Source: Brachypterus glaber
Lineage: Eukaryota > Arthropoda > Insecta > Coleoptera > Kateretidae
DNA length: 64,000 nucleotides
Direction of reading: 5' to 3'
NCBI GenBank assembly: GCA_958510825.1
Contig: OY294048.1
Location: 11,549,589-11,613,588 of the forward strand
The notes below the pieces were generated by a model that searched no databases, was not told the DNA's origin, and saw only the letters and a list, made by a program, of their open reading frames with translations. Shown piece by piece: positions 1-10,720 of the stretch (position 1 is the first letter of the stretch; each line of letters starts with the position of its first letter). The translations under genes were made by a program, and so were the position numbers.

Positions 1-232
1 CGTAACTAAAAACAGAAAAAAACAATTTACCGCGCAGGGACACTAATATATACATATAAATCTCAGAAATATTATTAATTAAATAATATTTTTACTCCTT
101 GGTAGTTAGAAAACCGTAATGCGCTACTCGTAGATAAGTTTTTTCTTCATCTTTTCTTCGGTCGTGTTTATGGACCTCCGCTTTGGTACACAAAACACGA
201 CCTAACAGAAAAATTCACTTACCTCTATACTT
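1..232. other. Unannotated AT-rich DNA
   Basis: No open frame, repeat or palindrome that I can support. Confidence 0.5.
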
Positions 233-394
233 TGACTCACGGATCTGTGGTTACGGGAAATATGTAAGGAATGTGTGTGCAAGTGAGAGGCTCGTTGACG
301 CACGCCTTATAACGCTTTTGACGGAAAGAAGAGAGCGTGCATAATACCTCCCCCTTCCGTCGGAGACTTTGTGTCATGCGGAGAACCATACTAG
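233..394 (+). repeat. Dispersed ~160-bp repeat, copy A
   Basis: This stretch is closely similar to 14,995-15,158 in the same orientation. Shared blocks include GGAATGTGTGTGCAAGTG, CACGCCTTATAACGC, GACGGAAAGAAGAGAGCG and CTTCCGTCGGAGACTTT. Within the repeat GACGGAAAG can pair with CTTCCGTC, so it may fold. It is more GC-rich than its surroundings. There is no coding frame or A/B box. The family is not recognised; it could be a SINE body, a MITE core or a non-coding RNA pseudogene. Confidence 0.75.
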
Positions 395-784
395 AAGCGC
401 AAATAACTATTTCTGATATACTTCCTAAAATATATTTTATTTGATCTCGTGTGCGTACTTCATTTAATAGTACTACCCTCTTATGAATGGATTTTTTTCA
501 AAATGATACGAATATTTTTTTTTCTGTAAATTTAGAGTTCATCGAACATTTTCTTATTGTTTAATTTTAATTTATGGTATTTTTTTCATAAAAAAATAAT
601 ATTCCTTCGCTTTGATTCGAGCTTTTCATTTGATAGGTTAATTCCAAAGACCAATAAATATTATTATTATTAATTGATTGATTGATTGATTGATTGATCA
701 ATTCGTGCTTGAGTTATCGTATCTAAAAAAAAGTGATATCGGACGGACGGAGGCGTCCGGACCGACCGACAGACAGACATTTTT
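395..784. other. AT-rich DNA with (TTGA)n and GACC/GACA tracts
   Basis: A (TTGA)n run lies near 672-697. A repeat tail follows it: GCTTGAGTTATCGTATC, then GGACGGACGGAGG and GACCGACCGACAGACAGACA. This resembles the 3' ends of the composite repeats at 2.1-3.2 kb and 5.3-6.0 kb. Confidence 0.55.
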
Positions 785-930
785 AAGTTTACTTATTTTT
801 TCATGAAACACATTTGTATCCAAAAAAATTTTTTCTAAAACGTTTTTTGTCGATTTTGGAAAATTTTAAACTACCGTATTATATTCTTCTAGAGCGTAAA
901 GGCGCTGTTAAGAGTATAACAACGTGCAAA
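785..930 (+). repeat. Dispersed repeat shared with 36.1 kb
   Basis: This segment matches 36,105-36,255. Both contain TCGATTTTGGAAAAT or GCGATTTTGGAAAAT, then ACTACC, a TATTATA/ATAATACTCTTCTAG block, a small GCGC palindrome and an inverted AGAGTATAA-type end. It directly follows the (GACC)n tail. Confidence 0.6.
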
Positions 931-1138
931 CTGGAATCTAAATTATACTAAAGTATAGCTACCAACCTAAATTATTTAATAAGGAAAACTCATTTTGCTT
1001 TACTAGGTTTGGGACTGTCTGTCTTAGAAATCCTGTTGTATAAAGAAAGTACACTTTAACATCAATAGCAAATCGTTAGGTTTTGATAAAATAACATTTT
1101 ATTTTTTTTAGAGAAAAATATCGCTATTTGGAGCATAA

Positions 1139-1335
1139 GGGAACGTTCAAGTATTACGTAACGCAAATTGTACCAAAATTCATACACTTCATACCCGGTT
1201 CTCGCGTTATTATAGATTATATATAAAATAATAATATAAATATGAAATCTCTACAGCCTTGAATAATGCGAGAACCGAAGTATGAAGTGTATGAAATTTG
1301 GTATATTTTGCGTTACGTAATACTTGAACGTTCCC
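1139..1335. mobile_element. PIF/Harbinger-like foldback MITE, copy 1
   Basis: A 197-bp inverted repeat with arms of about 75 bp, starting GGGAACGTTCAAGTATTACG and ending with the complement, is flanked by TAA on both sides (1136-1138 and 1336-1338). The arms and the inner block TATGAAATCTCTACA are shared with the copy at 6,097-6,316. A three-base TAA duplication and GGG termini are typical of PIF/Harbinger non-autonomous elements. No transposase is present, so the superfamily call is an inference. Confidence 0.8.
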
Positions 1336-1337
1336 TA

Positions 1338-2090
1338 ACCATTAACAATAATTCCTTATAGTATTTTTTTTTAGTATAAGTAAATTTGATTTGGACTGTC
1401 AGACATAAATCAATTTACAAAGTACAATTAGAAAGATCAAGCAAAACATATTTGCTTAAAGAAAAATTCCGAAAGGCCAAATTCTTGGTTGGAATTCATG
1501 CTTATTTTATTACTTAAAAATATTAAATTCACATGTAAAAAATTGTCAAAAATAGGAGTTTTGGTCACTATTGTTCTTCATTCCCAATTTCAGTTTTTTT
1601 TCCAAAAACAATTTTAACCTGGATTTTTTTGGCAATAGTTCTGAAAGGTCCAAATTTATCTATCCACTGAACAACATTTTTTTTTCTTGAAATAAACGTC
1701 ATAAAACGCAAAATAAGCCAAAATGTTTTGCACTGGATTGTTTAGCGGAAAATTTTGAAACAAGTCAACCCATTAATTTATTTAAAATAATAAAAACATG
1801 CCCTAAATAATTAGGACAAAGTTTTCAAAATACAATTAGAAAGAGCAAGCAAAAAATATTTGTTCAAACAAAAAGTTCCAAAGACCGAATTCTTGGTTTG
1901 AAATCATGTTTATTTTATGACTTGAAAACATAAAATCCACCACAGGACGTAAAAGTTGGCAAATTTGAATTGCAAAATATATAAAAAGGCATCGCGGACT
2001 TATGCTGCACTTCCCTTTAAAAACAACGTATATTATTCTAATTGAATGTATGTTAGTGTAAATGCATTTTAAAATTATTATTATTAAATA
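1338..2090 (+). repeat. Diverged direct duplication, period ~408 bp
   Basis: The block starting ACAATTAGAAAGATCAAGCA (from 1424) recurs as ACAATTAGAAAGAGCAAGCA (from 1832). Similarity continues for about 120 bp through AATTCTTGGTT and TTATTTTA. There is no open frame. Confidence 0.6.
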
Positions 2091-2109
2091 AATATCGTTA
2101 GATAACAGA

Positions 2110-3215
2110 TAATGTATGTAAGTAGAAGAAAAAATACACTTCCCAGTAAAAGAGCTTTCCCATTTTACACCTCCGCGCGTAAAATAGATATTTTATTATT
2201 ACTTACTTTTAGCAACCTTAAAAATATACCAATTTTCACGAAAACTACCCTCCGCCTCTTAGGGGGTGCAGTTAGAACTTTTTTATTATCAGATTCTCTT
2301 TCAGCAACCTTAAAAACCCCCAATAAACCAATTTTTACAAAAACTACCCCCACCCCTCAGGGGGTGAAATTTTATTAAAAGATTCAGTTTTAGCGACCTC
2401 AAAAACACCAATATATAAATTTTCAAGAAAACTACCCCATGTCTCTCAGGGGGTGCAGTAAGACTTTTTTTATTATCAGATTCACTTTCAGCAACCTGAA
2501 AACCCCCAATATACCAATTTTCACGAAAACTACCTCCCGCCTCTTTGGGGGCGGTTACAATTTTTTATAATGAGATTCACTTTCAGCAACCTCGAAAACC
2601 CCAATATACCAGTTTTCACGAAAACTACCCCCCACCCCCCAGGGGGTGAAATTCGAAAAAAAATATTATCAGATTCATATTCGCCAACCCCAAAAACCCC
2701 TATATACCAGTTTTGACGAAAATGTTGAAAATATTTAAAATATTTACCCCCTCACCCCCTCGGGGGTGGAGTTAGAAAAAAATTATTATCAGATTAAATT
2801 TCAGCAACCTCAAAAACCCCTGTATAGCAATTTTCAAATTAAAACAAAAAATGCATTTTTCCCCATTTTCCCCCCTCGCCGCACCCCAATGAACACCAAA
2901 AACAATCCCGAGCTAGAACTTTTGGTAACATACCCGTATGTCAAATTTCAAGTCTCTAGCTTAAAGCGTTCTTAAGTTATCGTGCCCACAAGATTTCCCG
3001 GACAGACCCACCGACCGATCGACCGACCGATCGACCGACCGACCTACCGACCGACCCAGCGACAATTTTTTTTTTTGATTGAAATTGATTTATATGGACA
3101 TAAAACGTCGTGAAACGCAAAAATACGCAAAAAAAAAATTGAAAATTTTTGCAATGCTTTCCGAAATTTTGAAAATTTTCAAAATTGGAAAGCAAAATAT
3201 ATAAAAAAAATAAAA
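2110..3215 (+). repeat. Composite repeat with ~90-bp tandem units and (GACC)n tail, copy 1
   Basis: The head is CTTCCCAGTAAAAGAGCTTT followed by CATTTTACACCTCCGCGCGT. About seven degenerate units then start at roughly 2208, 2303, 2390, 2487, 2582, 2669 and 2802. Each reads TCAGCAACCTCAAAAACCCC, AATATACCA, TTTTCACGAAAACTACCCC, then a C-run/GGGGGTG hairpin. The tail has AAAGCGTTCTTAAGTTATCG and GACCGACCGATCGACCGACC, then an ACATAAAACGTCGTGAAACG block. Copies lie at 5.33-6.05 kb (+), 6.88-7.26 kb (-) and 7.80-7.95 kb (-). The (GTCY)n tail recalls mini-me/DINE-1 (Helentron-derived) repeats of flies, but that link is an inference. Confidence 0.75.
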
Positions 3216-3329
3216 AAAAACATTTAAAGAATATTTCAATTTTTGTATTAATGGAGATTTCTCCCATTAGATTAAACAGGGACAAAAGTTCTACCCAAAA
3301 AGGATAGAAGACATACATACACTCCCACT

Positions 3330-3410
3330 TCCACCCAACCAAACAAATTCTGTATTTGTTCTTTGTTGAACAAATACAATATTTACTTGGCCGGTCGTAA
3401 AGTGTAAAGA
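3330..3410. repeat. Imperfect hairpin, diverged relative of 3495-3578
   Basis: CCACCCAACCAAACAAATTC with TGTATTTGTT pairs imperfectly with AACAAATACAATATTTACTT followed by GGCCGGTCG. It is the same arm sequence as the next hairpin, in tandem. Confidence 0.6.
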
Positions 3411-3494
3411 AATTACTGGCGCCATCTAAATTTTAGTAGAATTATCTTATTCTACAGATTCACATTAGCTATGTTCGTTCGTGCCGCTCACTGC

Positions 3495-3578
3495 TACACC
3501 TTCCGGCCAACCAAATAAATACTGTATTTGTTGTGTGAAAAACAAATACAGTATTTATTTGGTTGGCTGGAAAGTGTA
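3495..3578. mobile_element. 84-bp near-perfect hairpin (mini-MITE)
   Basis: Arms of about 37 bp: TACACCTTCCGGCCAACCAA continuing ATAAATACTGTATTTGTT, and its complement ending GGTTGGCTGGAAAGTGTA. The loop is a few bases. There is no coding content and the family is unknown. Confidence 0.7.
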
Positions 3579-4318
3579 GCACAAATAAGATAGAGATAGG
3601 GTAGACGTCTTTTGTTTCATAATTCTAGTTGTAGAGAGCTCCATTTAAAATACAATGATATACTTTCCCGGGCGAGTCCATTGTTGAAAACTTCCTTAAA
3701 CTGTTCTAGGTAAAATTCAATGCTAAAAGTTCACCTTCCAGCAAACAGATGTCACTACGACTTAAAACGAATAAAAAACAAAAGTTCTAGCCTTTGTGAA
3801 CAGATGGCTTTTTTAATAAACAGTTTGCCTGTAATCTGAGTGCAAAAATTTTAGTACTGAATACATATTATTACATAATATGTTTAACTGAATAATATAA
3901 AATTAAATTAGGGTTAAAATAAATACGGTAAATATAAATAGTTTTTATTGCTTATATTGGCTACTCTGATTACTTTGTCTTTCTTACGTCAAATAAACTG
4001 TTAACAACTGTTAGAAAGAGATATCACTGTAGAACTAATTTTGACGGTCTTTGACGTCAAGAAACTATCCTATTATTGTTAACTACGTCAAAAATAGCTT
4101 TTGGATAAATTTATAGTAATAAGTATACGTTAGTTTTGCTAAGTGCCTTTATAAAAGAGAAATCAAACAGCCTAAAAGTTTTAAGTTCAACAGTTTTATT
4201 TCAAAATAAAAACGTAAAATAGTATTATATCCAAGGGAGTAAAGTCTTTAAAGTCGAGTATAAAGTTTTAGCTCGATACACATTATAGGACAAAAATCAT
4301 AAGAGAGATTTAAATACT
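3579..4318. other. Unannotated AT-rich DNA
   Basis: I see only short runs and no convincing frame or repeat. Confidence 0.5.
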
Positions 4319-4657
4319 CTTTATCCAATACATACAGATAATGAAACAATTACCAGCTTTATTTTAAATATATAAACTCAATAATAACCCCCGCGTGGCT
4401 TTTACTTTATTGGGTGGATAATTATTTATTTTACCCACTCAACGGTCACTTATCAAATTATTTTCTTGTAAATGTCATTAAAATTTTTAATAAAAATATG
4501 AATTTCTAAGCTATTTATTGGATAAAACCTTGTATGGCACTCATGGGTAAACCGATATTGCCCATGAGAAAATTAACCTGCGAGGCGTCAGCCAAGCAGG
4601 TTAATTTTCTTACTTAACCCACTACTCTACCCACTAGTACCATAAATAACTATTTTT
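4319..4657 (+). repeat. 340-bp hairpin-bearing repeat, copy 1
   Basis: The sequence is repeated in inverted orientation at 23,109-23,430 with high identity. Both carry GCAAGCAGGTTAATTTTC-type stems around GAGGCGTCAGCC: GAAAATTAACCTGC pairs with GCAGGTTAATTTTC. The outer motifs CTCATGGGTAAA and TTACCCATGAG can also pair. Ends read TTATCCAATACATACAGATA and TAGTACCATAAATAACTATT. There is no open frame. The element family is not recognised. Confidence 0.8.
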
Positions 4658-4779
4658 ACTTTCTCATAAAAGAAAGTAATGTGCACACGTGAAAAAAAAA
4701 TCAAAGCATTTTTTTTTTCAAAAATCATCTAATTTTTTCCTGAACCGTCGAGAAAAATCAAAACAAAGCAAAAAAAATC

Positions 4780-5060
4780 ATATCTGTATTTCGGCCGGTC
4801 TGTCTGTCTGTCTTTATCCACGATAATTTAAGAACACTTTGAGGTAGCAACTTGAAATTTGGTATGCGGATGTATTTTTATATTATCTAGGAAGTTCGTA
4901 TTTAAGCAAAATCGGTTGGGAGGAAGGGGACTAAAAGGGGGTTCACTTTTTGTTTTGTCCGTATTTTTTTTATTATTTACACAAAAAAGGAAATTATCAT
5001 TTTTTTCCAGCCCCCCTCTCCCCCAAATTATAAAAAAATGTTTCTGGGCATTTTTATTAT
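4780..5060 (-). repeat. Tail-type repeat, (GTCY)n end, minus orientation
   Basis: It reads TCTGTCTGTCTGTCT, then CACGATAATTTAAGAACACT, ACTTGAAATTTGGTATGCGG and AAAAATACGGACAAAAC-like DNA. This is the reverse of the GTTCTTAAGTTATCG ... GACAGACA tail seen at 2.9-3.1 kb. Weak open frames across it are shadows. Confidence 0.6.
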
Positions 5061-5329
5061 TTACAATAGAAGAAAAATTTGAAAACCACCTAAAAGATAA
5101 AATAAAATTACACAAAATTTTTTAAAATTATTTTTAATAAATTGTTTTTGGACTCTTTTTTTATGAGAAAGTATTCTCCCTCATTCGAGACGGCTGGTTG
5201 TTAATACGACAGAAGACTATAAACATTGCAGAATTAGCTGCTTTTTTAAAAAAATATTAGAATTTAACTATAAACATTTTTTTAAATGTTTTTAATTTAA
5301 ATTTTTCTTATTAAAAAAAACTAAAACAT

Positions 5330-6055
5330 TTTTAATTTTTCCTTACCCACCTCAAAAACTCCAATATACAAATTTTCACTAAAACTACGCCACACCCCTC
5401 AGCGAGTGGATTTAGAAAAATGTTATACTAAGATTTTCCAAGAAAACTACCCTCGCCCCTTAGGGGGTAGAATTTTTTATTATCATATTTAGTTTTAGCT
5501 ACCCCAAAACCCCCTTTATACTAATTCTCACGAAAACTACCCCGTGCCCCCCAGGGTATTAATTAAAAAAAGATTATTATCAGATTTTTCGACTCCAAAA
5601 ACCCCTATATAGCAATTTTGACGAAAATATTAACATTTAAAAATATTTACCCGCTCACCCCCGTGGGAGTTAAGTTAGAAATTTTTTATTCTCTGATTCA
5701 ATTTCAGCAACCTCAAAAATCACTATAATATAGCTATATTATAGCTATTTTCATATTTGTGTGAAAAAATATTTTATCCCCCATTTGCCCCCTTGTCCCT
5801 CCCAAAGTTTACCAAAAACAATCCCGAGCCAGAACTTTTGGTAAAATACCTGTGTGCCAAATTTTAAGTCTCTAGCTAAAAGCGTTCTTAAGTTATCGGT
5901 CGACAGATCGGCCGACCGACCGACATTTTTATTGCTGATAAATCGCAAAAATACACAAACAAAAAATTTGAAAATTTTTGCACGAATACAAGGCTTTCCC
6001 AAAATTTTGAAAATTTTCAAAATGGGAATCAAAAACTATGTTTTTTTATCATAAA
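5330..6055 (+). repeat. Composite repeat with tandem units and (GACC)n tail, copy 2
   Basis: About five degenerate ~90-bp units (near 5345, 5435, 5491, 5590 and 5705) share ACCTCAAAAACYCC and TTTCACGAAAACTACCCC. They are followed by CAATCCCGAGCCAGAACTTT, TAAGTCTCTAGCTAAAAGCG, TTCTTAAGTTATCGG and GGCCGACCGACCGACA. The order matches copy 1 at 2.1-3.2 kb, without the head block. Confidence 0.7.
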
Positions 6056-6096
6056 TAACTGATTCGGGGTTTTCGTAATAAATTTTTTGTAACTAA

Positions 6097-6316
6097 GGGG
6101 TCGTCGATAAAATACGTCACGCAAATTGACCAAAATTCATACACTTCATACCCCGTTTCTCGCGTTATTAACGAATTCCCCCCTAACACCCCCCCCCCCT
6201 ATTGGGTGGGGGGTAGCCAAAATATGAAATCTCTACATCCTTTAATAACGCGAGAAACGGGGTATGAAGTGTATGAATTTTGCTCAATTTGCGTGACGTA
6301 TTTTATTCACTACCCC
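6097..6316. mobile_element. PIF/Harbinger-like foldback MITE, copy 2
   Basis: A 220-bp inverted repeat begins GGGGTCGTCGATAAAATACG and ends with the complement GTGACGTATTTTATTCACTA followed by CCCC. TAA flanks lie at 6094-6096 and 6317-6319. It shares AAATTCATACACTTCATACC and TCTCGCGTTATTAA with copy 1. Its centre holds C-run/G-run blocks absent from copy 1. Confidence 0.8.
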
Positions 6317-6546
6317 TAACTTACTCTTTTAAACCTAATACCAACTTTTAGAGTTAATGAACTTTGAAAATGCTTCGAATAAACATTACCGAATTAACTT
6401 GATCCAAACCTGTTTAAAAGTTGGTAAATATGTCAGACGATACGATGTTGGAACTAATTGACCTTAATAAAGTATAATTTGATCCAGTAATTATTTAAAA
6501 GTTTTGCAAACAAAAAAAAGGGGTTTCGTAGCAATATCTTTTTCTA

Positions 6547-6668
6547 AACAGAGCGTGTCAAAAGTCAGCACCCCCCCTTTTAAATTTTGATCGGCTTAAG
6601 ATATAAATTTGAAATTTGGAGCACGTAAATCACATAACACAAATAATTTTTTGGTTTATATTTGATAT
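6547..6668 (+). mobile_element. Solo left end of the GTGTCAAAAGTCA foldback family
   Basis: AGAGCGTGTCAAAAGTCAGC, a C-run, TTTTGATCGGCTTAAGATAT and GAAATTTGGAGCACG match the left arms of the elements at 43.4, 46.1 and 32.3 kb. The copy breaks off at about 6665, next to the RT fragment. Confidence 0.65.
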
Positions 6669-6681
6669 GTAGCCTCCGTAA

Positions 6682-6880
6682 TCCCAATATAAGAAAGGTG
6701 ATAAGAATGACCCAAATAATTATAGGCCAACAGATTTCTGACTTCTATGAAAATAATAACTTCTTCAGTAATCATCAATATGGCTTTCGAAATGGATTTT
6801 CAACCACTAAGGCCATGCTGGCGCTTACTGAAGAGCTTTAATTTCAATACTTGACTTACAGAAGGCCTTTGATTGTATTC
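6682..6880 (+). pseudogene. Reverse-transcriptase fragment of a non-LTR element (decayed)
   Basis: Three frame-shifted pieces of one RT domain can be read in order. QYKKGDKNDPNNYRPTDF corresponds to the conserved KKGD..NYRPI block. ISDFYENNNFFSNHQYGFR with NGFSTTKAMLALTEEL corresponds to the ..QYGFR.G.ST block. ILDLQKAFDCI corresponds to the D..KAFD block around the first catalytic aspartate. Stops and frame changes separate them, and normal spacing between blocks is reduced, so the copy is dead and internally deleted. It directly abuts a foldback end on the left and a composite repeat on the right. It is a Jockey/CR1/RTE-type RT, but the clade cannot be fixed. Confidence 0.75.
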
Positions 6881-7262
6881 GACCGAGGGGTTTTTAAGGT
6901 TGCTAAAATTGAATTTGGTAATAAAAATTCATCCCCACGGGGATGAGGGGGTAAATATTTTTAAATGTTTTCAGTATTTTCGTCAAAATTGGTATACCTC
7001 CTATATTGTCTTTTGGGGTCGACGAAACTAAATCAGACAATAAAAAAATCTAACCGTAACTGTCGGGTATATTAGGGTTGCTAAACTTAAATCTTTGAAC
7101 ATAATTTTTCTAAATCCACCCCCTGAGGGGTAGATTGGGTGAAAATTACTATATTGGAGTGTTTGAGGTTGCTAAAAGTAAATCTGATAATTACAAATCA
7201 GTTTCACATGCGGAGGTAAAAAATGGGAAAGCTTTTTTACTGGGCAGTGCATTTTTTTTAAA
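6880..7262 (-). repeat. Composite tandem-unit repeat, copy 3 (inverted)
   Basis: Reverse-complement units carry GAGGGGTTTTTAAGGTTGCT, CCCACGGGGATGAGGGGGT and GAGTGTTTGAGGTTGCT. The end AAAATGGGAAAGCTTTTTTA with CTGGGCAGTG is the head of copy 1 read backwards. The (GACC)n tail is missing. Confidence 0.65.
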
Positions 7263-7800
7263 TACTTTTTTTTGCTATAACGACTTTATTGTGTTAGAAA
7301 AGAAAAGATAATTATTTTTATGTTTTGACGTTTGTATTTAATATAAGAATATTTAGCTTAAGTTTTGGCTTATTTCCAAGAGCATCAAAAGAAATATTAA
7401 CATATGGCCTCGCATTTGGCACTGAGACTATGTTTTTTTTCTTTCTTTTATGATATTTCCAGGCTTATTTAAAAAAAAGTAGCTATATTAACCATTAAGG
7501 AATATGAGATGTTTATTATAGAAAGAGGTTAAAACTTCCGTGCGATACACAGAAAGGGTAATTACTCCGTTACGTAACTGATTTGAATTTTACTTATTCT
7601 TCCGTTAGTCTGGCGGGGTCAGTTTGTTAAAAAAAAATAATAATAATTGTAAAATTTATAATTTTATTTTAACATTTTTCTTTTTTTTTTTTTTGAAAAA
7701 TGAAAAAATTAAAAAATAAGTTTAAAAAAAATGTGATGAAAAATTAATTTTTTTTGAGAAATTTCTTTTTTCAAAAAACGAAAAAAATTTTGAATAACAA
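7263..7800. other. Unannotated AT-rich DNA
   Basis: Long A and T runs occur near 7630-7690. A small GTTAGTCTGGCGGGGTCA motif at about 7603 resembles the subterminal part of the piggyBac-type element at 28.7 kb (TTAGTCTGGTGGGGTCA). Nothing else is supported. Confidence 0.45.
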
Positions 7801-7804
7801 AATT

Positions 7805-7945
7805 AAAAATGAGTTTTTTAAATTTTCTTAATAAAAGTTTTCGTGAAATTTGGTATATTTTTAAAGTTGCTAAAATTAAATCTGATAATAAAAAATCCAT
7901 TTCACGCGCGGCAGTGAAAAATGGAAAAGCTTTTTTTACTGTATT
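7805..7945 (-). repeat. Composite repeat, head fragment (inverted)
   Basis: TTTTCGTGAAATTTGGTATA, TTTAAAGTTGCTAAAATTAA and GAAAAATGGAAAAGCTTTTT match the reversed head and first unit of the 2.1-kb copy. Confidence 0.55.
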
Positions 7946-8430
7946 GTATTGTATTTTTATATTTGTATTTTACAGTCTCTTTAGGTTTAATTAACTATCT
8001 GTCTATCTATTCCGTATTAATTGTTTGTTATTCATATTTTAAAAAATACTATACACTATTTTAAATAAATTAAAAATATGTTTTAAATTTATTTAATTCA
8101 ATTATAAAATAGTTTATTTTAACAAAATACGCTTAAAACCTTTTAATAAGTCAAACAAATTTTGTTATAAAATTAATTTTCATACGCGTACAGGTTTAAA
8201 CTTAATTCCACATTCTACGAACTAAGCTGACTTGCTTTTAATAATATAAGTTTAAAATATTTTGTGCTTATGCCAGTCTTTGATTTTCCGGATTTTCCTG
8301 CTTCGTCAACTAGTTTGAAAGAGATGAACGTACGATTACGGCTTTGTAATGCATTTTCAGCGGAGCTACATCACTAACAATAATTTTGTACTAAGTTATA
8401 AAAAAATCAAAAGTGATAGATATTTTTGTT
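7946..8430. other. Unannotated AT-rich DNA
   Basis: No coding frame, repeat or hairpin that I can support. Confidence 0.5.
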
Positions 8431-8434
8431 TAAA

Positions 8435-9242
8435 CCTTATTTAAAAGCACCCCAAAATACGTATAGATATTATTATTTTAATTTATAATAAACTATTTTA
8501 TTTAAAATTAGGTAATTTTGAGGTATTTTTCGAGGTTATGTCGAAACCTTGACGTGTTTTGGTCAATTTGAGTGCAGATTTTGTTTCATCGGACCTAAAT
8601 GCGTATAAATAAGATAGTTTGCTCGTTTCAATAAATAATAAATTCTTTTATCAAAAATAAGGTCAATTTTAGAAATTTTTTGGGGTTATGTCAAAATCCT
8701 TGGATTATGGGCCAATTCTGACCTCGGATCCGGATTCAGCGGAAAAAATACATGGGACTACATATGTGGTTATTAAAGTAGACCCTTTTTTTGTGTGTTT
8801 GGTAAAACGTATGAAACATTGGCACGCCAATGTTTGGCGGGGTGGTTTTCAGCCGCATTTTGATCGACCGATTCGGACCTTGGATTTGGTTTCAGCATCC
8901 TAAAATACATATAGGTAGCATAATTTTAATTTATAATAAACTTTTTTATCTAAAATTAGGTCATTTTGAGGTATTTTTTGAGGTTATGTCGAAACCTTGT
9001 CGTTTTTGGTCAACTTGAGAGCAGATTCGTTTTCAGCGCCCCTAAATACGTATAAATATCATAGTTTGCTCGTTTCAATCCTTAATAAACTCTTTTATCA
9101 AAAATAAGGTAAATTTTAGCAATTTTTGGTTATCTCAAAATCCGTGGGTGATGGGCCAATTCAGATTCAGCGGAAAAAAATACATGGTAGAACATATATG
9201 GTTATTAAAGTACAGACCACTTTTTTTTGTGTGCCTGTGTAA
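8435..9242 (+). repeat. Tandem duplication, period ~457 bp
   Basis: Two diverged copies start near 8440 and 8898. Shared blocks are TTTTAATTTATAATAAACT, GAGGTTATGTCGAAACCTTG, AAGATAGTTTGCTCGTTTCA, GATTCAGCGGAAAAAATACA and GGTTATTAAAGTA. The right end TTTTTTTTGTGTGCCTGTGT resembles the CACAGGCCCACAAAAAA ends of the 30.7-32.2 kb palindrome and the 33.2-34.9 kb element. This may be one arm of the same foldback family. Confidence 0.65.
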
Positions 9243-9273
9243 TCCTTAAAATACCGGCACTATAGTACAATAA

Positions 9274-10153
9274 TGTTGTTGTAAAATTAAACACTATATA
9301 CCGAAAGAATCCCTTCCACTAGAAATTAAATTATCAGGGAATACCAAATTCTTGGGCACAATTTTTGATTCCAATTTAAACTGGGATGACCATATTCAAA
9401 GTGTGTGTGGTAAATTAAATAGGGCTTATTATGCTATTCGTCAGATGAAATGTTATTTGGGCGGAGATTCAATATTTACTGTTTACTATGCCCTGGCATA
9501 CTCGCATATGTCTTTTAATATAATAAGTTGGGGAAGTGCAAGACACATTAAGAGAGTATTAATTGCTCAGAAACGTCTAATCAGGCTAATTTTTAACATG
9601 GGGTATAGAGATAGCTGCAGACAGGTTTTTATAAACAATAACATTTTGACTGTTCTTGAAATTTATATATTTAAATGTATTGTTTATGTTAAAATGAATC
9701 AACATATTTTTACCACAGATTCAGATTTGATTAATAAAAGAAGAGAAAACGTACTGCCAATTATAAAGCACAAAACCGCTCTTTATGAAAAATCCCCTCT
9801 GTATAAATGTATTAGCCTTTATAACAAATTGCCAAAGGAAGCAAAAAATATAAAAAATGTGAATCTATTTAAAAATGCTGTCAAGAATATTGTCATTAAG
9901 TGCTGTCCCTATACAATTAAGGAGTTTTTAGATTTTAATTTTAAGGATGTTTAGTAGATTTTGTACTTTTTTAATTTGTTTCTTAGTCTATTTACGTATT
10001 TATTTAAGAAATCCATTATTGTATTTTTTTTTTAATTCTATATGTTACACGATATATGTTAGTTTTAATTTTATAAATATGACCTACCATATATACAGAA
10101 ATGTATCACATGATGGCTAATAAATATTCTATTCTATTCTATTCTATTCTATG
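9274..10153 (+). pseudogene. 5'-truncated non-LTR retrotransposon, RT C-terminus and 3' tail (LINE-C)
   Basis: The frame is open from 9274 to the stop at 9952-9954, but no true AUG precedes the coding similarity. The protein begins inside the RT thumb: KIKHYIPKESLPLEIKLSG, then NTKFLGTIFDSNLNWDDHI, the conserved KFLG..D..L.W..HI block that follows RT. A typical LINE C-terminal region follows, with YYALAYSHMSFNIISWG and QKRLIRLIFNM, ending SPLYKCISLYNKLP. The endonuclease and the catalytic RT core are missing, so this is a dead 5' truncation, the usual product of incomplete target-primed reverse transcription. The 3' UTR runs to AATAAAT at about 10,120 and ends in (ATTCT)n at 10,124-10,152 instead of poly(A). 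It is related to the minus-strand copy at 10.9-11.8 kb. Confidence 0.85.
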
Positions 10154-10720
10154 AAGTTGTTTAGTATATATATGGTTTGATTGTATTTAATATGACGTCA
10201 TAATGTTTTAGAATAATCGTAAAAATTGTATTGTATACCTAAAATTTAACACAACAACGTTTTGTATTAATATTTTCAGATTTTTCTATCAGTGTAATTT
10301 TCTAAATAATTTTCCTAATTTCCGACCTTGTACACCAAAATTCCCCTAGTATAATTAAAATTTTCTAACAACCAATACACAGGGTCTTATTTAGCATGAG
10401 TATACACTATTTACTTAAATAAAGTAAAATACCGTATTTTCATAACTTTAAATGTGACCTGTTTAGTGTTATGTCTAATAAAGTTAGTGCGGGTAGTAAA
10501 TTATAACTTTACTACTAAACATTTATAGCACCATTTAATCAGGATAAGGCACCATGTTAAATTTTACAAAATAATTCACCATGATTCTTTCACTTTTTCC
10601 GAAAAAAGTCCTAAGATCTTGTATCATATTTTTTTTATTTGTATTGATTTTTTTTACATTCCTCGACGTTTTGTATTAAAAAAAAAATGATTTCGGTGAA
10701 AAAAATATGACTGTATGTCG
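10154..10720. other. Unannotated AT-rich DNA
   Basis: There is no coding frame. Around 10,440-10,510 short motifs (TTTAGT, ACTAAAC) recur without clear structure. Confidence 0.45.

Noticed and set aside
2977..3342. 121-codon minus-strand frame with Val-Gly-Arg-Ser repeats
   Set aside because: The repeat is the (GACC)n tail read backwards; it is not a gene.
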